DNA of 32,736 nucleotides from NCBI GenBank assembly GCA_002398565.1, contig DGZP01000100.1, forward strand, positions 89,444 through 122,179, in the 5' to 3' direction. Both the position numbers and the translations under genes were made by a program. Positions 31,014 to 32,736 of this stretch are shown piece by piece (position 1 is the stretch's first letter; every line of letters starts with the position of its first letter). The DNA comes from Proteiniphilum sp. UBA4977. GTDB lineage: Bacteria; Bacteroidota; Bacteroidia; Bacteroidales; Dysgonomonadaceae. The notes below the pieces were generated by a model, which worked only from the letters and a program-made list of their open reading frames with translations, was not told where the DNA came from and made no database searches.

Positions 31014-32736
31014 ATGGATTACTATCATCTGGGTGAACTTGTTCACAAAAAGGCACAGATACTGAAAAACAAGACAGTGCTGAGATACCAGTCGGCAGGC
31101 GGAGAGTGGCTCGATCTCACATGGAAGAGTTTTTCCGATAAGATAATGAAGGTTGCCCAGGCAATGGCAGAGATAGGCCTGCAACCAAATGACAATGTGG
31201 GCATTTATGCTCAGAATATGGAAAAATATCTGATTACCGATTTCGCCGCCTATGCCAATAAGGCGGTGATGGTGCCCATGTATGCTACCTCTTCGCCGAT
31301 GCAGATTGGATATATTATCCAAGATGCAGAAATTAAGCTTTTGTTTGTGGGTGAACAGTTTCAGTACAATAATGCCTATAAGGTGCAGCAGGAACTGCCT
31401 GTATTGGAGAGGTTGATTATCTTCGATCCAAAAGTAGTACTGCAACCCGATGATAAGACATCGGTTTACTTCGATGATTTCATTGCAACCGGTGACAATT
31501 CCGAGTCGGTGGCATTGGTGAACTCAAGGCTGAAACAGTTAAAAGAGAGTGATCTTGCCACCATCATCTACACTTCAGGTACAACAGGCGAGCCCAAGGG
31601 TGTGATGCTCACCCATGCCAATTATATTAAAGCATGCCATATCCACGATATGCGATTGACAAACCTCTCGGATAAGGATCTATCCATGTGCTTTTTGCCT
31701 TTAACCCATATTTTTGAAAAGGCATGGACCTATTACTGTCTCCACAAGGGTATTGCCGTGGCCATAAACAGAGATCCGAGCGAGATAAGAAAGACGCTCA
31801 AACAGGTTCGTCCTACACTGATGAGCAACGTGCCCCGTTTTTGGGAGAAAGTATACGAAGGCGTCAGGGAAAATATTGACAATGCTTCCGGTATTACAAA
31901 ATGGTTGTTTAACGATGCAGTGAAGACGGGCAGGCGACATAATCTGGAGTACGTAAACGAGGGTAAAAGGCCTGCGCCGGGTAATCGGGTAAAATTTTTT
32001 CTTTATCGGCATACGATCTTTTATCTGATCAAACGGATTATCGGAATTGAAAGAGGAAACTTTTTTCCTGTGGCAGGAGCTCCCCTCTCTGACGCGATCA
32101 ATGCATTTATGCAGTCGATCGATGTGCACCTCATATATGGTTATGGTCTTACCGAGACGACCGCCACGGTGAGTTGTTTTCTTAACAAGGGTTTTCGTAT
32201 CGGTACTGTGGGAAAAGTGATGCCCGATATGGAGGTGAAGATCGGTGAGAACAACGAGATTCTGGTGAAAGGGGAAACCGTCATGTCCGGTTATTACAAA
32301 AAACCGGAAGCGAACAAAGCTGCCTTTACCGACGACGGTTTTTTCAGAACAGGCGATGCCGGCTCACTGACCGGTGACAATGAGATCATTCTCACAGAAC
32401 GGATCAAAGATCTTTATAAAACATCCAACGGTAAATATATTGCCCCGCAAATGATTGAAACCCGTATTACTGAAGACAAATTCATTGAACAGGTAGCTGT
32501 GATCGGTGATGACCGCAAGTTTGTCAGTGCACTGATTATTCCTGTTTATGAGGCTCTTATGACTTATGCACGGGAACAACACATCGCATTTGAAAACATA
32601 GAAGAATTGGTCGGTAACCCACTGATTCACAATTTTATATTTGGCCGTATCGAGCTACTGCAATCCCAGTTCACCTCCTACGAAAAAATAAAGAAAATTA
32701 CATTGTTGCCTAACCCGTTCAGTGTGGAGAACGGAG
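31014..32736 (+). CDS. Long-chain acyl-CoA ligase (AMP-forming), 3' end cut by window
   Basis: Activates a fatty acid with ATP to acyl-AMP and then acyl-CoA. 574 codons are present without a stop. The ATG at 31014 gives MDYYHLGELVHKKAQILK. Motifs of the AMP-binding family are in order: the P-loop TSGTTGEPKG at 187-196, the acyl-pocket and adenine region (YGYGLTETTATVS), FFRTGDAGSLTGDNE, and the ERIKDLYKTSNGKYIAPQ segment, which in the long-chain FACS group follows the hinge aspartate. Comparison with family members of about 600 aa suggests only a short C-terminal piece is missing. Chain-length specificity cannot be read. A Bacteroidota promoter lies 20-50 bases upstream. Confidence 0.93.
   Translation, partial: MDYYHLGELVHKKAQILKNKTVLRYQSAGGEWLDLTWKSFSDKIMKVAQAMAEIGLQPNDNVGIYAQNMEKYLITDFAAYANKAVMVPMYATSSPMQIGYIIQDAEIKLLFVGEQFQYNNAYKVQQELPVLERLIIFDPKVVLQPDDKTSVYFDDFIATGDNSESVALVNSRLKQLKESDLATIIYTSGTTGEPKGVMLTHANYIKACHIHDMRLTNLSDKDLSMCFLPLTHIFEKAWTYYCLHKGIAVAINRDPSEIRKTLKQVRPTLMSNVPRFWEKVYEGVRENIDNASGITKWLFNDAVKTGRRHNLEYVNEGKRPAPGNRVKFFLYRHTIFYLIKRIIGIERGNFFPVAGAPLSDAINAFMQSIDVHLIYGYGLTETTATVSCFLNKGFRIGTVGKVMPDMEVKIGENNEILVKGETVMSGYYKKPEANKAAFTDDGFFRTGDAGSLTGDNEIILTERIKDLYKTSNGKYIAPQMIETRITEDKFIEQVAVIGDDRKFVSALIIPVYEALMTYAREQHIAFENIEELVGNPLIHNFIFGRIELLQSQFTSYEKIKKITLLPNPFSVENG

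Noticed and set aside
30885..31445. A 186-codon minus-strand frame opposite the acyl-CoA ligase start
   Set aside because: The plus strand there encodes a clear AMP-binding enzyme with its own promoter; the antisense frame is Leu/Ile/His-rich noise.

Overview
The window is a stretch of core chromosome from a member of Bacteroidota, almost certainly order Bacteroidales. The evidence is the gene content (a Bat aerotolerance operon, DUF6089, DUF6242, DUF4294 and NigD-like proteins, tandem OmpH/Skp genes behind bamA), recurrent TAnnTTTG promoter boxes, and mostly A-rich rather than Shine-Dalgarno leaders. A genus in or near Dysgonomonadaceae is plausible but is inference. I see no tRNA, rRNA, CRISPR array, transposase, integrase or phage gene, and no gene-free gap longer than 300 bases.

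Layout. 1-1316 (minus): 5' end of an LptF/LptG-type permease gene, translationally coupled to tgt. 1498-3211 (plus): lipA and lipB, the endogenous lipoylation pathway. 3324-12620 (plus): a nine-gene operon of MoxR ATPase, DUF58 protein, a BatD-like membrane protein, BatA, BatB, BatC, BatD, BatE and a PAP2 lipid phosphatase, ending in a hairpin terminator. 12630-14316 (plus): a small helix-turn-helix protein with a good Bacteroides-type promoter, then a DUF2007-UspA-UspA stress protein closed by a perfect 19-bp hairpin. 14332-19776 (minus): envelope biogenesis cluster reading DUF6089 barrel, uppS, bamA, ompH, ompH. 19862-22355 (minus): ribD and a DUF6242 lipoprotein. 22362-25663 (plus): compact prmC-recX-comF-pyrE-SRPBCC run. 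25717-30808 (minus): DUF4294 protein, SulP transporter, YgiQ-type radical SAM protein and a NigD-like lipoprotein. 31014 to the edge (plus): long-chain acyl-CoA ligase, cut by the window.

How the genes fit together. The Bat block combines one MoxR-type AAA+ ATPase with three von Willebrand-type proteins that all keep a DxSxS metal site (DUF58, BatA, BatB). It adds two membrane proteins that appear to share a C-terminal cytosolic domain (the 5313 protein and BatD) and two TPR proteins (BatC, BatE), which looks like a membrane-anchored chaperone-type complex whose client is unknown. The PAP2 gene starts inside the batE stop codon and so belongs to the same transcript. The envelope cluster pairs undecaprenyl diphosphate synthesis with the outer-membrane protein assembly machine and two periplasmic Skp-like chaperones.

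Most of the window is recognisable housekeeping sequence and I do not claim a new system. The best leads are the BatD-like paralogue and PAP2 coupling in the Bat operon, an in-frame Gly-Tyr repeat in the BamA barrel encoded by a 9-bp tandem repeat, and a tRNA-guanine transglycosylase lacking the usual zinc cysteines. Weaker leads are a possible short leader ORF before lipA and a small HTH protein with a well-formed promoter.
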